A stretch of 64,000 nucleotides of DNA from assembly GCA_013214025.1 (NCBI GenBank), contig JABSRN010000042.1, forward strand, positions 62,001 through 126,000. Reading direction: 5' to 3'. Shown here in pieces: positions 49,899-58,636 of this stretch. The notes below the pieces were generated by a model. It was not told the DNA's origin. It searched no databases and saw nothing but the letters and a program-made list of their open reading frames with translations. The translations under genes and the position numbers were made by a program. How positions within the stretch are numbered: position 1 is the stretch's first letter; each line of letters starts with the position of its first letter. The stretch is from Polyangiaceae bacterium. GTDB lineage: Bacteria; Myxococcota_A; Polyangia; Polyangiales; Polyangiaceae.

Positions 49899-51800
49899 TC
49901 AACGAACGCTTCGAAGACTTCGTTTACTTGTGCTGCCGGGCGGCGGCTGTTCCGTGCTGCCATCCTCCGGCGGCTCGCCGTCTTCAGCCTCCGTCGGTCC
50001 CGGAAAAACGCTCTCTACGCTCGTGTCACGCACTTCAATCTCCGGCGCGGAACGGCGTTGCATCACCTCTGAGGGGACGCCGAACTGTTCGGCCTGCTCC
50101 GCCTGCCACTGGTACTTGATGCGGTGGTGATTCATGTTCACCAACATATCGACGACGCGATTCACCACGATGCTCAGATCCGCCATGTCGAGCCCAGACT
50201 CATCCAGCTGCCCTGCTTTAAGCTTCATGAACAGGATGCGCTGAACCATGGTCTCGAACTTTTCCCGATCGGGATTGTCGACCGTACGCGATGCCGCCTC
50301 GATGGAATCCACCAGCATGAGGATCGCCGTCTCCTTCGTCTGGGGTTTCATCCCCGGGTAACGAAAGTGGGACTCGTCCAAGCGACGGGGGTTGCCCTGG
50401 GCCTTGCACTGATTCCAGAAATACTCGACGAGCTGAGTCCCGTGGTGGGTGTAGGCGAACTCCACAACGGGTTCCGGGATGTTGCCCTCCCGCAAAATAC
50501 GGGTACCCAACACCACGTGCGCCATGATCGCGTCCGCGCTGACGTCGGGCTCCAAGTCGTCGTGGGGGCTTTTTTCACCGGGACCGAGGTTTTCGACGAA
50601 GTATTTGCACTGAACGCTCTTGCCCAGGTCGTGATAGTAGGCGCCGACCCGAGTGAGCAAAGCGTCGCCGCCGATGGCGCTGGTAGCCACCTCCGCGAGA
50701 TTCGCCATTGCCCGGGAGTGCTCCCAGGATCCGGGAGCGTCTTTCATCATTTTCTTGAGCAGCGGCTGCTCAAGATCCGTCAGATCTAGTAGACGCTCGC
50801 GAGGCACGTTCCCCATGAGCCGTTCAGCGGGGGAGCGAAACATCATGCCAATGACGCCCGACAGCACGCCACCGCCCAAGCAGGCGAGCAGTCGCGACTG
50901 CATCGGATCTTTCAGATCCGCCAACACGTCGAAGCGCCCCTCGATAGTGACCATCATGGCCACGAACAAAGCCGCCGTGCTGAGCCCACCGAACACACCG
51001 GCACTGAGCATATGTTTGGGGTGCTTACGATCGAGATAGAGGAGGATCGTCGCCATGCCGCGAACCAGCAGCACGCTGAGCAGCAACATATCGAACCGCA
51101 TTAGTGTCGCGACACAGAAGGCGAGCACCACCGTCACAATGAACCCCGTGCGGCGGTCGAAACTGGTCGCCACCCACAGCGGAACAGCCGCCAAGGGGAT
51201 CCAAAACTCCGGCAGAGGCGTGAAGAGCAGGAGCAGCTTCGAGCCCAGCATCATCAGCCCCATGGCGACAAACAGCCCGATCTGCGCTCTCACGAGCCTC
51301 AACCGGTTCTGCCCGAACTTCCGAAGGTAGGATGTGAGGGTCATCGACAGAGTAAAGAAGATCAGGAACACGCCCAGCGTGCCCACCAGGCTCGGTGGAC
51401 GCCGCATCTTGGCCATCGCCACCGCCGTGCGGTGACCAGGAGAATCTGGATCCAGCAGTTGGCCCCGGGGGATCGTGAAATTGACGTGGGACGGGATCGC
51501 CGCCTCAGGCACTCCCTCGACATCCATCGCGGGACGAGGCGTGTAGGGGCTACGGAGGGTGGTCGGCGCCAGTTCCCCGAGTTCCGGCTGATAGGCGCTG
51601 ACCAGCAAGTCGCCGACGTGGATCAACGTGAACAACGCCGCAGCAACAATGCTGAGCACAAGGCCCGCGATGGGGCCGGCTCTAACGCGGGTTCGCAACA
51701 TGAGCTGACGGAGGGCGACCCGGGGATCGCGCTCCCGAAGGAATACCCCGTCAGAATCAGGTCTGCAACGCCTGCCGCGCTGGTAGCGGGCCTGTTTCAT
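49899..51800 (-). CDS. pgpH: PgpH-type membrane c-di-AMP phosphodiesterase (7TM-HD)
   Basis: Hydrolyses cyclic di-AMP. The 633-residue product has a first transmembrane helix (about 42-66), an extracytoplasmic segment of only about 70 residues containing LAPTTLRSPYTPRP, then six or seven helices (about 140-330) and a cytoplasmic HD domain. The HD domain shows WEHSRAMANLAEVA, GAYYHDLGKSVQCKYFVENL, SADAIMAHVVLG and YTHHGTQLVEYF, with the His and Asp ligands in place. Family members usually have an external HDED sensor of about 250 residues, so this sensor is much reduced. It is divergent from folP-cdaA-cdaR, so synthesis and breakdown genes share a promoter region. The C-terminal tail is acidic and Pro-rich. 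Confidence 0.88.
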   Translation of the reverse strand: MKQARYQRGRRCRPDSDGVFLRERDPRVALRQLMLRTRVRAGPIAGLVLSIVAAALFTLIHVGDLLVSAYQPELGELAPTTLRSPYTPRPAMDVEGVPEAAIPSHVNFTIPRGQLLDPDSPGHRTAVAMAKMRRPPSLVGTLGVFLIFFTLSMTLTSYLRKFGQNRLRLVRAQIGLFVAMGLMMLGSKLLLLFTPLPEFWIPLAAVPLWVATSFDRRTGFIVTVVLAFCVATLMRFDMLLLSVLLVRGMATILLYLDRKHPKHMLSAGVFGGLSTAALFVAMMVTIEGRFDVLADLKDPMQSRLLACLGGGVLSGVIGMMFRSPAERLMGNVPRERLLDLTDLEQPLLKKMMKDAPGSWEHSRAMANLAEVATSAIGGDALLTRVGAYYHDLGKSVQCKYFVENLGPGEKSPHDDLEPDVSADAIMAHVVLGTRILREGNIPEPVVEFAYTHHGTQLVEYFWNQCKAQGNPRRLDESHFRYPGMKPQTKETAILMLVDSIEAASRTVDNPDREKFETMVQRILFMKLKAGQLDESGLDMADLSIVVNRVVDMLVNMNHHRIKYQWQAEQAEQFGVPSEVMQRRSAPEIEVRDTSVESVFPGPTEAEDGEPPEDGSTEQPPPGSTSKRSLRSVR

Positions 51801-52016
51801 ATGCCCAGATCGAAGTCGGGCTGTAAGTCCCCCGCTAACTGCTGACCGAAGTACAAAACGAAACAGGGCCCCCGGACAGCCAGCTCGCCAGGTTCTCCCC
51901 GCAGCTGCCCGCCGCGCGCGGCTTCCAAACCGCGTAAGCCCCTACGCCATAGTGCGAAACTGGCGGGTGATCTTAGTGATTTGCCCTTCGACTCGAGCTT
52001 GCTAGTTTGGTTCGAT
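51801..52016. other. Divergent promoter region of pgpH and folP-cdaA-cdaR
   Basis: About 216 nt that must carry both promoters. I see no long dyad, no clear -35/-10 pair, and nothing resembling the ydaO-type c-di-AMP riboswitch. Part of the right end may be coding if folP starts at TTG 51981. Confidence 0.35.
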
Positions 52017-52940
52017 GTGGGCACACTGTTTACTCTGATTGAGTCACTCTCCAAGTTGCGCCGAGTCGCGATCATGGGCGTGCTCAATGCGACCCCCGAT
52101 TCATTTTCGGATGGGGGCCGATTCGACACAGGAGCTCAAGCTGAGGCTCGAATTGAAGCACTCCTTCAACAAGGAGCGGACATCCTCGACATCGGCGCAG
52201 AGTCCACGAGACCAGGAAGCCAAGCGGTGGACGCCCAGCAACAAATTGATCGCGCGAAACCAGCCGTCGCTCATGCGGTGAGTCTGGGAGCGGTCGTGTC
52301 CATCGACACGACCGACCCGGAGGTGGCCGACCACATGCTGAGTCTTGGCGCACGTATCGTCAACGATGTCTCTTGCGGGGCCAATCCCGAATTGGCTCAT
52401 GTCACCGCCTCCCACGGAGCCTCCTTGGTGCTCATGCACTCGCGGGCTCCGCAGTCCGACATGTCCGGCTTCTCCGAATGGCCCGACGATGACTACGACG
52501 ATGTCACCGCCGAGGTCAGTGCCGAACTCCGCATCGCCGCAGACCGCGCTATCAATGCCGGTGTATCTCCGAACGACATCGCGATTGATCCTGGCTTCGG
52601 TTTCTCGAAAAATGCCCGCCACTGTTTCGAAATACTCGCACGCCTCAGAGAACTCCGAAATTTAGGCTACGCGCTGCTCGTCGGGCCTGGCCGAAAATCT
52701 TTCATCGCGTCGGTCGATCCTTCGGGTCCCGCCGAGCGCCTCGGCGGAACCATCGCCGCTTGTTTGTTGGCAGCCGAGCGCGGCGCAGACATCGTGCGCG
52801 TGCACGACGTCCGCGAAGTCCGTCAAGCTCTGGCCGTGATCGACCGCACTGGCGCCGTTCGCACTAGCGCCGTTCGCACTAGCGCCGAAGACATCGGGAC
52901 CGGATCCGCGAGCAAGCCACCGGAGGTGCCGGATGCTTGA
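52017..52940 (+). CDS. folP: Dihydropteroate synthase
   Basis: Joins p-aminobenzoate to the pterin pyrophosphate in folate synthesis, and is the sulfonamide target. About 307 residues from GTG 52017 (TTG 51981 is an alternative). Signature regions are IMGVLNATPDSFSDGG, DILDIGAESTRPGSQAVD, VSIDTTDPEVADHML, IVNDVSCGANPELA, AIDPGFGFSKNARHCFEIL and LLVGPGRKSFI. The C-terminus ends in a tail with an exact 15-bp tandem duplication that repeats AVRTS. The stop overlaps the cdaA ATG by 8 nt, so cdaA is probably translationally coupled. The folP-cdaA-cdaR order is also seen in other deltaproteobacteria. Confidence 0.95.
   Translation: MGTLFTLIESLSKLRRVAIMGVLNATPDSFSDGGRFDTGAQAEARIEALLQQGADILDIGAESTRPGSQAVDAQQQIDRAKPAVAHAVSLGAVVSIDTTDPEVADHMLSLGARIVNDVSCGANPELAHVTASHGASLVLMHSRAPQSDMSGFSEWPDDDYDDVTAEVSAELRIAADRAINAGVSPNDIAIDPGFGFSKNARHCFEILARLRELRNLGYALLVGPGRKSFIASVDPSGPAERLGGTIAACLLAAERGADIVRVHDVREVRQALAVIDRTGAVRTSAVRTSAEDIGTGSASKPPEVPDA
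52854..52883. repeat. Exact 15-bp tandem duplication near the folP 3' end
   Basis: GCCGTTCGCACTAGC occurs twice in a row (52854-52868 and 52869-52883), with a preceding degenerate copy (CGCACTGGC). It keeps the reading frame and encodes AVRTS twice, outside the conserved barrel. Confidence 0.85.
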
Positions 52941-54249
52941 AGGTCTCACTGCGTACCTGCATAAAGCGCCTGAACTCCAGGCATTCGGGCGCGACGTTCT
53001 AGATATTCTGATCACCTACTACATCGTCTACCGCGCCTTGTTGGTGCTGCGAGGTACACGCGCCGTGCAAGTGGGTGCCGGCATGGTCCTGGTGTTCGCC
53101 CTGTACCTGGGGGCACAAGAACTCCAGCTCTCCACGGTGCTCAGTCTGCTCAGCGCATTCCTATCCAGCGCGATATTGATCTTGGTTGTCGTATTTCAGA
53201 ACGACATTCGCCGCGGGCTGATGCGCGTCGGCAGCCGAGCCAAGTTCGGTGCGGCACGCTCCTTCGAAGACAAGGTCATCGAAGAAGTCGTAGAGGCAGC
53301 CACCACACTGGCTCGTCACCGTACCGGCGCCATCATCACCTTCGAGCAGGACGCCGATCTTGACGAATTCGTCGGGGCACACGTCGGGCAAAATATCGAC
53401 GCTGCCGTGACCCGGGAATTGCTAGTGGCCCTGTTCGTCCCGGAGGCCATGAACAAGCTGCACGACGGTGCTGTGATCATCCGCGAGTTGCGCATCGCCA
53501 AAGCCGCCGTGTTTTTCCCGATGCCCGAAGGCCGTGTCGCCGATAACAGTTTTGGTTCACGCCACCGCGCCGCCCTCGGTATCACCGAGGAGACAGACGC
53601 CGTCGTCATCGTGGTCAGCGAAGAGCGCGGGTCCATCAGCTTTTGCTTCAATGGCAACATCGTCGCTAATCTCGACGGTCCTGGCCTTCGGTCGGCGTTA
53701 GCCGGGGTGTTCTCCACCACCGGGCCCAAGAAGAAAAAGCCCCAAGCACCCAAGCTCGCGGGGCGTCCATCCGTTCCCTCGGTGCCGCCAAAACCCGCCC
53801 CCGCGGTCGAGCCAGAGAGACCTGTGGAGGCCGTGGTGGAGGTCGACGCGGAAACCCGCCCGATCCGAATCCATACCTCAGAAGCCGAAGCCGAGGAGGG
53901 TGCCCCCATCAGCGACGGCGCGACCGAGGCCGTTAGCGATGTGATCGAGGCGGAGCCGCCCCCGCCGGCCCCGTTGCGCAAGAGCGCTCAGGAACCCTCG
54001 GAAGACGACGAAGACGAAGCCGCGCCACCTCCCCTGCGCAAAGTGAGCACGCCAGAGGACACACCGTCGGCTAGCCAGGAGGATGGCGCCCCCCTGACCG
54101 CCAGCATTGAAGAAGGTACCGGCGAGACCCGACCCATGCCCAAGGCATCCACCGAAGACAATCTGGGTCCGGCGGGCAAGTCGGCAGATTCAGATTCAGA
54201 TTCAGATTCAGATTCAGATTCAGAGACCAACGGAAGCGATCCCGCATGA
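52933..54249 (+). CDS. cdaA: Diadenylate cyclase CdaA with long acidic tail
   Basis: Makes cyclic di-AMP from two ATP. The 438-residue product has three N-terminal transmembrane helices (about 22-40, 47-63 and 68-88) and a DAC catalytic domain (about 105-260), with DGA at 178-180 (NKLHDGAVII) and RHR at 210-212 (GSRHRAALGI), both essential motifs. CdaA is normally about 270 residues. This one adds a disordered C-terminal tail of about 170 residues rich in Pro, Glu, Asp and Lys, ending in six Asp-Ser repeats. The ATG overlaps folP by 8 nt, and the stop overlaps cdaR as ATGA. The tail could modulate localisation or partner binding. That is inference. Confidence 0.94.
   Translation: MLEGLTAYLHKAPELQAFGRDVLDILITYYIVYRALLVLRGTRAVQVGAGMVLVFALYLGAQELQLSTVLSLLSAFLSSAILILVVVFQNDIRRGLMRVGSRAKFGAARSFEDKVIEEVVEAATTLARHRTGAIITFEQDADLDEFVGAHVGQNIDAAVTRELLVALFVPEAMNKLHDGAVIIRELRIAKAAVFFPMPEGRVADNSFGSRHRAALGITEETDAVVIVVSEERGSISFCFNGNIVANLDGPGLRSALAGVFSTTGPKKKKPQAPKLAGRPSVPSVPPKPAPAVEPERPVEAVVEVDAETRPIRIHTSEAEAEEGAPISDGATEAVSDVIEAEPPPPAPLRKSAQEPSEDDEDEAAPPPLRKVSTPEDTPSASQEDGAPLTASIEEGTGETRPMPKASTEDNLGPAGKSADSDSDSDSDSDSETNGSDPA
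54187..54222. repeat. Hexanucleotide microsatellite (GATTCA)6 at the cdaA 3' end
   Basis: Six exact copies of GATTCA encode Asp-Ser six times just before the cdaA stop. The unit is a multiple of three, so copy-number change alters tail length without a frameshift. Codon choice is uniform in all copies, pointing to recent expansion. Confidence 0.95.
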
Positions 54250-55214
54250 AAGCTGGATTCGCAAGCCGCTTGAACAACTGGCTCAAGGAAGCCCTCACGG
54301 ACAACCTGGGTATCAAAGCCCTCAGCCTGGTGTTCACCCTGGGCCTCGCCTTCGCGGTGCGAGGTCAACATGACGAGCAACAACGCACCATTCCAGTGGA
54401 CGTGGTGCTGCGCCTGCCGGCCCAAGAGCAAAAGCGCGAATTGATGACCACGATGCCAGCAGCTGTGCATATTACGGTTAGGGGCACGACCCGCGCCATC
54501 GACCCGTTGATTCAGCAGGGCATCGCTCCCTTGGAGCTAGATCTCCGAGACGGCCAGACCACACGACTCGCCCTCGAGCCACACATGTTCAGCGTCCCGC
54601 CGGATGTCGAAGTAAAGATCGTGGACCCCGCCACGATCGATCTCGCCTGGCAAGACGTCGAAACCCATCGCATTACGATTCAAGCCGCGATCACGGGTAC
54701 CCCCGTCAAGGGTTATCAGGTGAAAGGCGAACCGGTTGTGAGTCCTGCAGCAGTGGTAGCGGTCGGCCCCCGCTCCCAAGTCGAGTTGATGCAATTTGCC
54801 CGAGTCGCAGCCTTTGATGTCTCTGGATTGACCGACGGAACACACAAGCGACGTATCGCTTTGGATCCCCCGCCGCCACGGGTCACGTTCCTGGGCCCAG
54901 CAGGTGCCTTCGTCGAGGTGACGATCGAGCGACGTCAGACTCAAGCCCAGTTCAAGAATCGCCCCGTCCAGGTCGTCGGTGCGGACGCCAACTTCACACT
55001 GAGCCCGGTCGCGGTGGACATCACCGTTGTGGGCTCGCCGGAAGTCGTCAACGCCCTCAGAGACGAGCAAATTGTCCCCCATGTTGATTTCAGCCAGACC
55101 AACATCGATTTTGCGAAGACGAAACACGGCGCGCTCACCCTGCCGGTGATCCTCGAGTTGACCAACGCCAAGGCCGGGGGCATTCAGCCCCCCCGCATCA
55201 CGGTCAAATGGTGA
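54246..55214 (+). CDS. cdaR: CdaR-like YbbR-domain protein
   Basis: A membrane-anchored regulator of CdaA. The 322-residue product has one N-terminal transmembrane helix (about 22-40, GIKALSLVFTLGLAFAV) and an extracytoplasmic part built of about three YbbR-like beta domains (for example VDVVLRLPAQEQKRELM, ITIQAAITGTPVKGYQVKGE and VAVDITVVGSPEVVNAL). In Firmicutes CdaR binds CdaA and changes its activity. The ATGA overlap with cdaA fits a joint complex. glmM, the usual next gene, is missing: the downstream gene is convergent and only 4 nt away. Confidence 0.9.
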   Translation: MKAGFASRLNNWLKEALTDNLGIKALSLVFTLGLAFAVRGQHDEQQRTIPVDVVLRLPAQEQKRELMTTMPAAVHITVRGTTRAIDPLIQQGIAPLELDLRDGQTTRLALEPHMFSVPPDVEVKIVDPATIDLAWQDVETHRITIQAAITGTPVKGYQVKGEPVVSPAAVVAVGPRSQVELMQFARVAAFDVSGLTDGTHKRRIALDPPPPRVTFLGPAGAFVEVTIERRQTQAQFKNRPVQVVGADANFTLSPVAVDITVVGSPEVVNALRDEQIVPHVDFSQTNIDFAKTKHGALTLPVILELTNAKAGGIQPPRITVKW

Positions 55215-55218
55215 CCCC

Positions 55219-55980
55219 TCAGGGAACGAGATCGAGTCGCAGTCGCGATCTCGCGTTCTCATAAAAAGACGCCAAGGCTGACGCCAGACGGTTGGCAACG
55301 TACCAACGCCGTAGGTCGGCTGCGATTTCGCGGAACGGTTTCGCAGAGTATGGCGTGCTGACTCCCCGGTGCACATTGCGTAGCTCCGCTTCGCTCGGCC
55401 GCAGCATCGGTGTCACCATGCGATCCAGATAAATGCTCGCTCGAGCCTGGCGTCGCATCATGTAAAAAATCTCGGAATGTTCGATACCTTCTGCGTGAGC
55501 CGCCTCAGCTAATACGGCCTGGCCCCCAATCCGTTGCAACAAGGCGAGCCTGGCGGCCTGTACCCGGGACTCCACATCTTTAGCGCTGGGGGCTGGGACG
55601 ATGTCCAACGCCCCCAGCAATGTTTCAGCGATATGGCGCTCCATCGCGCGCCGCAGATGGCGTTCTCGATACTTGCCGTCCTTGGATTTGTGGCTGCGAT
55701 CGGACAAAGCCACCAAGCGAGCCTCGAAGGCCAAGCGGCGCTCGTATATAAAACGCGGCGAACGGGTTCCGCCAATTTCGGGAGCGCTGAACCGCGCAAC
55801 AACGCGATCCACCGCGGCACCGGCTGGAGCTGGAGATTCAGATTGAGCCTGCGCTGTAGAGGCCTGCGCAGACGTTAGACAAAGCGCGAATAGCAACGGA
55901 ACCGTGCGAGGGCAGGGTCGGCTCAACATCAACGCCATTCTAATCGTGAGCACACGGCTGCCAGCGGGCACGACAAGCAC
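55219..55980 (-). CDS. Secreted SurA-N-like hypothetical protein
   Basis: 253 residues from GTG 55978, or 239 from ATG 55936-55938, which begins the signal peptide directly and is my preference in biology, though neither has a good ribosome-binding site. Cleavage is probable near AQA. The mature part is helical and Arg-rich, with RRLAFEARLVALSDRSHK and RRQARASIYLDRMVTPMLRP followed by SEAELRNVH, a pattern reminiscent of the N-terminal chaperone region of SurA/PpiD-type folding factors, without any parvulin domain. It may be a periplasmic chaperone-like protein. It follows the UPF0158 gene by 20 nt and is probably co-transcribed with it. Confidence 0.6.
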   Translation of the reverse strand: MLVVPAGSRVLTIRMALMLSRPCPRTVPLLFALCLTSAQASTAQAQSESPAPAGAAVDRVVARFSAPEIGGTRSPRFIYERRLAFEARLVALSDRSHKSKDGKYRERHLRRAMERHIAETLLGALDIVPAPSAKDVESRVQAARLALLQRIGGQAVLAEAAHAEGIEHSEIFYMMRRQARASIYLDRMVTPMLRPSEAELRNVHRGVSTPYSAKPFREIAADLRRWYVANRLASALASFYENARSRLRLDLVP

Positions 55981-56000
55981 CAGGCTGCAATGAACACAAA

Positions 56001-56774
56001 CTAGCGCTGCGCAGAGACTTTGCGAGAAGACGTCGGTTCGTCATCGTCGGTATCGGGGGTGGCAGACGCAATTCCGCGAGCCGCAACCACTTGGGTCATC
56101 GGATCCTTCGTGAGCCGAGATTGACGCCGGGCTCGCAAAAACTCTGCGAAGGCGACGACTTTTTCCAAATCTCGAGGAGGCAGGGAGGACCCCAGAGAAT
56201 CCAGTTGGGCCCGTAAATCATCGCCCAAGGTTGAAATACCAGCGGCCGCAATCCGCGCAGCGGACGGCTCCTCAGCGCTCGGCGGTGCGGACTCCCGAAG
56301 TGCCCCTACCCACTCATCGCGCGCAACAGGGGCCAGTGCGTGGGCTGCCAACCAAGCTTCCATAAATACGCGGAGTCGCTCACTACGGAAGGTGAACCAT
56401 CGCTCGCGCTCGGTGCCGAATCCCATCAGTACGTCTTTGAAGCGTCGGAACGCGCCCTTGCCGTCGATCGCACGAGTTAGTTCTTGATGGAGCGCACCCT
56501 CGTCAAGCATCTGAATGAAGCGTTCCATCCAGCGGTATTGTTCACGCGAGCTGACAGGCTCGACGCGAAGATAGGCGGCGTCTGTGGCAATGCGCGCGTG
56601 CATCTCCGGATCGGCCACGCCGTCCACCACACGGAGAACTTCTCCGGTGGTCAGTTGCAGATAGCTGTGCACTTCGGGTGCGTTGTTTTCAAACGCGTCC
56701 TCCAAGGCTTCCCAGTCCACCGGGACGTCACGCGGGACGCCAGAGTTCGAGTCTGATTTATCTTTGTTAGTCAC
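56001..56774 (-). CDS. UPF0158-family protein
   Basis: A 257-residue cytosolic protein. The UPF0158 pattern is clear in the first 150 residues: VDWEALEDAFENNAPEVHSY, TTGEVLRVV, a Tyr-rich segment with QYRWMERFIQML and the hallmark AIDGKGAFRRFKDVLMGF followed by RERWFTF. The second half is Ala/Glu-rich and lacks recognisable domains. The biochemical role of the family is not known. The start is ATG 56772-56774. Upstream lies glpK on the same strand after 134 nt with only weak GC-rich stems. Confidence 0.85.
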   Translation of the reverse strand: MTNKDKSDSNSGVPRDVPVDWEALEDAFENNAPEVHSYLQLTTGEVLRVVDGVADPEMHARIATDAAYLRVEPVSSREQYRWMERFIQMLDEGALHQELTRAIDGKGAFRRFKDVLMGFGTERERWFTFRSERLRVFMEAWLAAHALAPVARDEWVGALRESAPPSAEEPSAARIAAAGISTLGDDLRAQLDSLGSSLPPRDLEKVVAFAEFLRARRQSRLTKDPMTQVVAARGIASATPDTDDDEPTSSRKVSAQR

Positions 56775-56907
56775 GACGTCCTATGAACCAGTGTAGGGCT
56801 GTCTGGTGCTCTCCGCCAGGGGCTCCAGCCGAGCTGCGACGCTTCAGTAGTTGTTTAGGTTCCCCCGACTGGGAGCGACCGTCACGCCCTTGGCGTTATC
56901 AACGTAC

Positions 56908-58431
56908 TCAACCCGGCCGCGGAGGCTCAACCGATCGACTTCGGCGCACCGCGTCATCCCAAGACGCTATCGCCCGACTGCGTGCGGAGCCACTCAACTC
57001 AGGCTCAAAGCTGCGCTGGGTCTTCGCCATGCGCCCGGCCTCAGCGGGTCCACTGAACAGTCCCGCACCGATGCCCGCAAACATCGCGGCACCACGAGCC
57101 GTGCTCTCCAGCTCCGCCGGTCTATCCACCGTCAGGCCAGAAAAATCGCTCTGCATTTGCATCAGTAGATCGTTGGCCGCCGCTCCACCGTCGACCCGCA
57201 TGCGAGGAATATCACTCTCTAAATCCGCGGCCATGGCACAGGTCAGCTCAGTCACTTGCAGTGCGATCGCCTCAAGGGTCGCCCGAGCTAAATGTGCCTT
57301 AGTCGTTCCACGGGTGATCCCGGTTATGAGTCCGCGCGCGTCGGCGTCCCAGTGGGGGGCTCCCAGCCCCGCCAACGCCGGTACAAACACCACTCCTCCA
57401 CAGTCTTCTACACTGAGAGCCAATTCCTCTATTTCTGGAGCCGAATCGATGATTCCGAGTCCGTCTCGCAGCCACTGGACCGCGGCACCCGCAACAAAGG
57501 TACTGCCTTCCAGGGCGTACACGGCTTCATCGCCGATTTTCCAGGCCAGGGTCGTGAGCAAGCCATGGCGACTTCGCACCAATCGGCTCCCGGTATTCAT
57601 TATGGCAAAGGCTCCCGTGCCGTAAGTCGTCTTGACCTCACCCGGGGCAAAACACGCTTGCCCAAATAGAGCCGCGTGCTGATCGCCCGCGACACCAGAT
57701 ATAGGAACGCCGTCGGGCAAAAAATCCAAACCTCGAGTCACGCCAAAATCTGCAGCTGACGGCAATATTTTCGGCAGGACGGACTCCGGGATCCGAAGCA
57801 GCTGACACTGCGCGGCGTTCCAACTTTGGTCATCCAGGCGCATCAACAACGTACGGCTGGCATTGGTCGCGTCCGTCGCGTGCACTTGGCCACCCGTCAT
57901 TCGCCAAATCAGAAAGCTGTCTACGGTGCCGAAGGCGAGCTTGCCTTCATCGGCGGCCGTGCGCGCACCGTCCACATGATCCAGAATCCACTCAACCTTG
58001 GTCCCGGAAAAATACGGGTCCAGGAGCAGTCCCGTCACCTCGCGCACTCGGTCCAGCTCGCCCGCTTCACGCAATTCCTGACAGCGGCCCGCGGTCCGGC
58101 GATCCTGCCAAACAATTGCCCGATGAACGGGGCGACTATCCGACCGCTGCCACAGCACCGTGGTCTCCCGCTGATTAGTGATGCCCACCGCAGAGATGTC
58201 GGTGGCCTGCACACCCGCCGCCGCGAGAGCTCCCCGGACGGACAACCGCACGCTCTCCCAAATCTCCTCGGGATCGTGTTCGACCCAGCCGAGCTCCGGA
58301 AAGTACTGAGGAAACTCGAAATTTTCCCGGCCGAGGGTCTCTCCCGTGGTCGACATCACCAGCGACGTAGTGCCCGTAGTCCCCTGATCGATAGCTAAAA
58401 TGTGCCCGCCCCTGCCATCTGATTGCGTCAT
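56908..58431 (-). CDS. glpK: Glycerol kinase
   Basis: Phosphorylates glycerol to sn-glycerol 3-phosphate in the cytosol. The 507-residue product is of normal length. It has the phosphate-loop start AIDQGTTGTTSLVM, GWVEHDPEEIW, ITNQRETTVLW, the catalytic Asp region SGVAGDQHAALFGQ, TTYGTGAFAIMN and ALEGSTFVAGAAVQWL, and MRVDGGAAANDLLMQMQSDF near the C-terminus. No glpF or glpD is next to it. The promoter region is shared with the divergent cyclase gene and contains a 17-bp palindrome nearer to the cyclase. Confidence 0.97.
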   Translation of the reverse strand: MTQSDGRGGHILAIDQGTTGTTSLVMSTTGETLGRENFEFPQYFPELGWVEHDPEEIWESVRLSVRGALAAAGVQATDISAVGITNQRETTVLWQRSDSRPVHRAIVWQDRRTAGRCQELREAGELDRVREVTGLLLDPYFSGTKVEWILDHVDGARTAADEGKLAFGTVDSFLIWRMTGGQVHATDATNASRTLLMRLDDQSWNAAQCQLLRIPESVLPKILPSAADFGVTRGLDFLPDGVPISGVAGDQHAALFGQACFAPGEVKTTYGTGAFAIMNTGSRLVRSRHGLLTTLAWKIGDEAVYALEGSTFVAGAAVQWLRDGLGIIDSAPEIEELALSVEDCGGVVFVPALAGLGAPHWDADARGLITGITRGTTKAHLARATLEAIALQVTELTCAMAADLESDIPRMRVDGGAAANDLLMQMQSDFSGLTVDRPAELESTARGAAMFAGIGAGLFSGPAEAGRMAKTQRSFEPELSGSARSRAIASWDDAVRRSRSVEPPRPG

Positions 58432-58584
58432 GGCACGAGTCTAACCTGAATTTGACCCCGAGTTGGGACCGCCATTGGCCGACCGCTTGAGCTGAGGCGG
58501 CCAGCCGGAGAGGGCCCAGAACCGGCCCAGACAGACCTCCCCTGCGGGAAACCACCGCTACTTACGGAATGTCGCCGGGCGTAT

Positions 58585-58601
58585 CAAGCCAACTTGGCTT
58601 G
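58585..58601. promoter_or_regulatory. 17-bp palindrome upstream of the cyclase gene, candidate operator
   Basis: CAAGCCAA-C-TTGGCTTG is a perfect dyad with 8-bp arms and a single central base, ending 35 nt before the cyclase ATG and 154 nt from glpK. It suits a dimeric repressor or activator of the cyclase. The binding protein is unknown. Confidence 0.55.
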
Positions 58602-58636
58602 TCCTGAGCGAGCACCACGGTTAGCCTCAGAACCTC

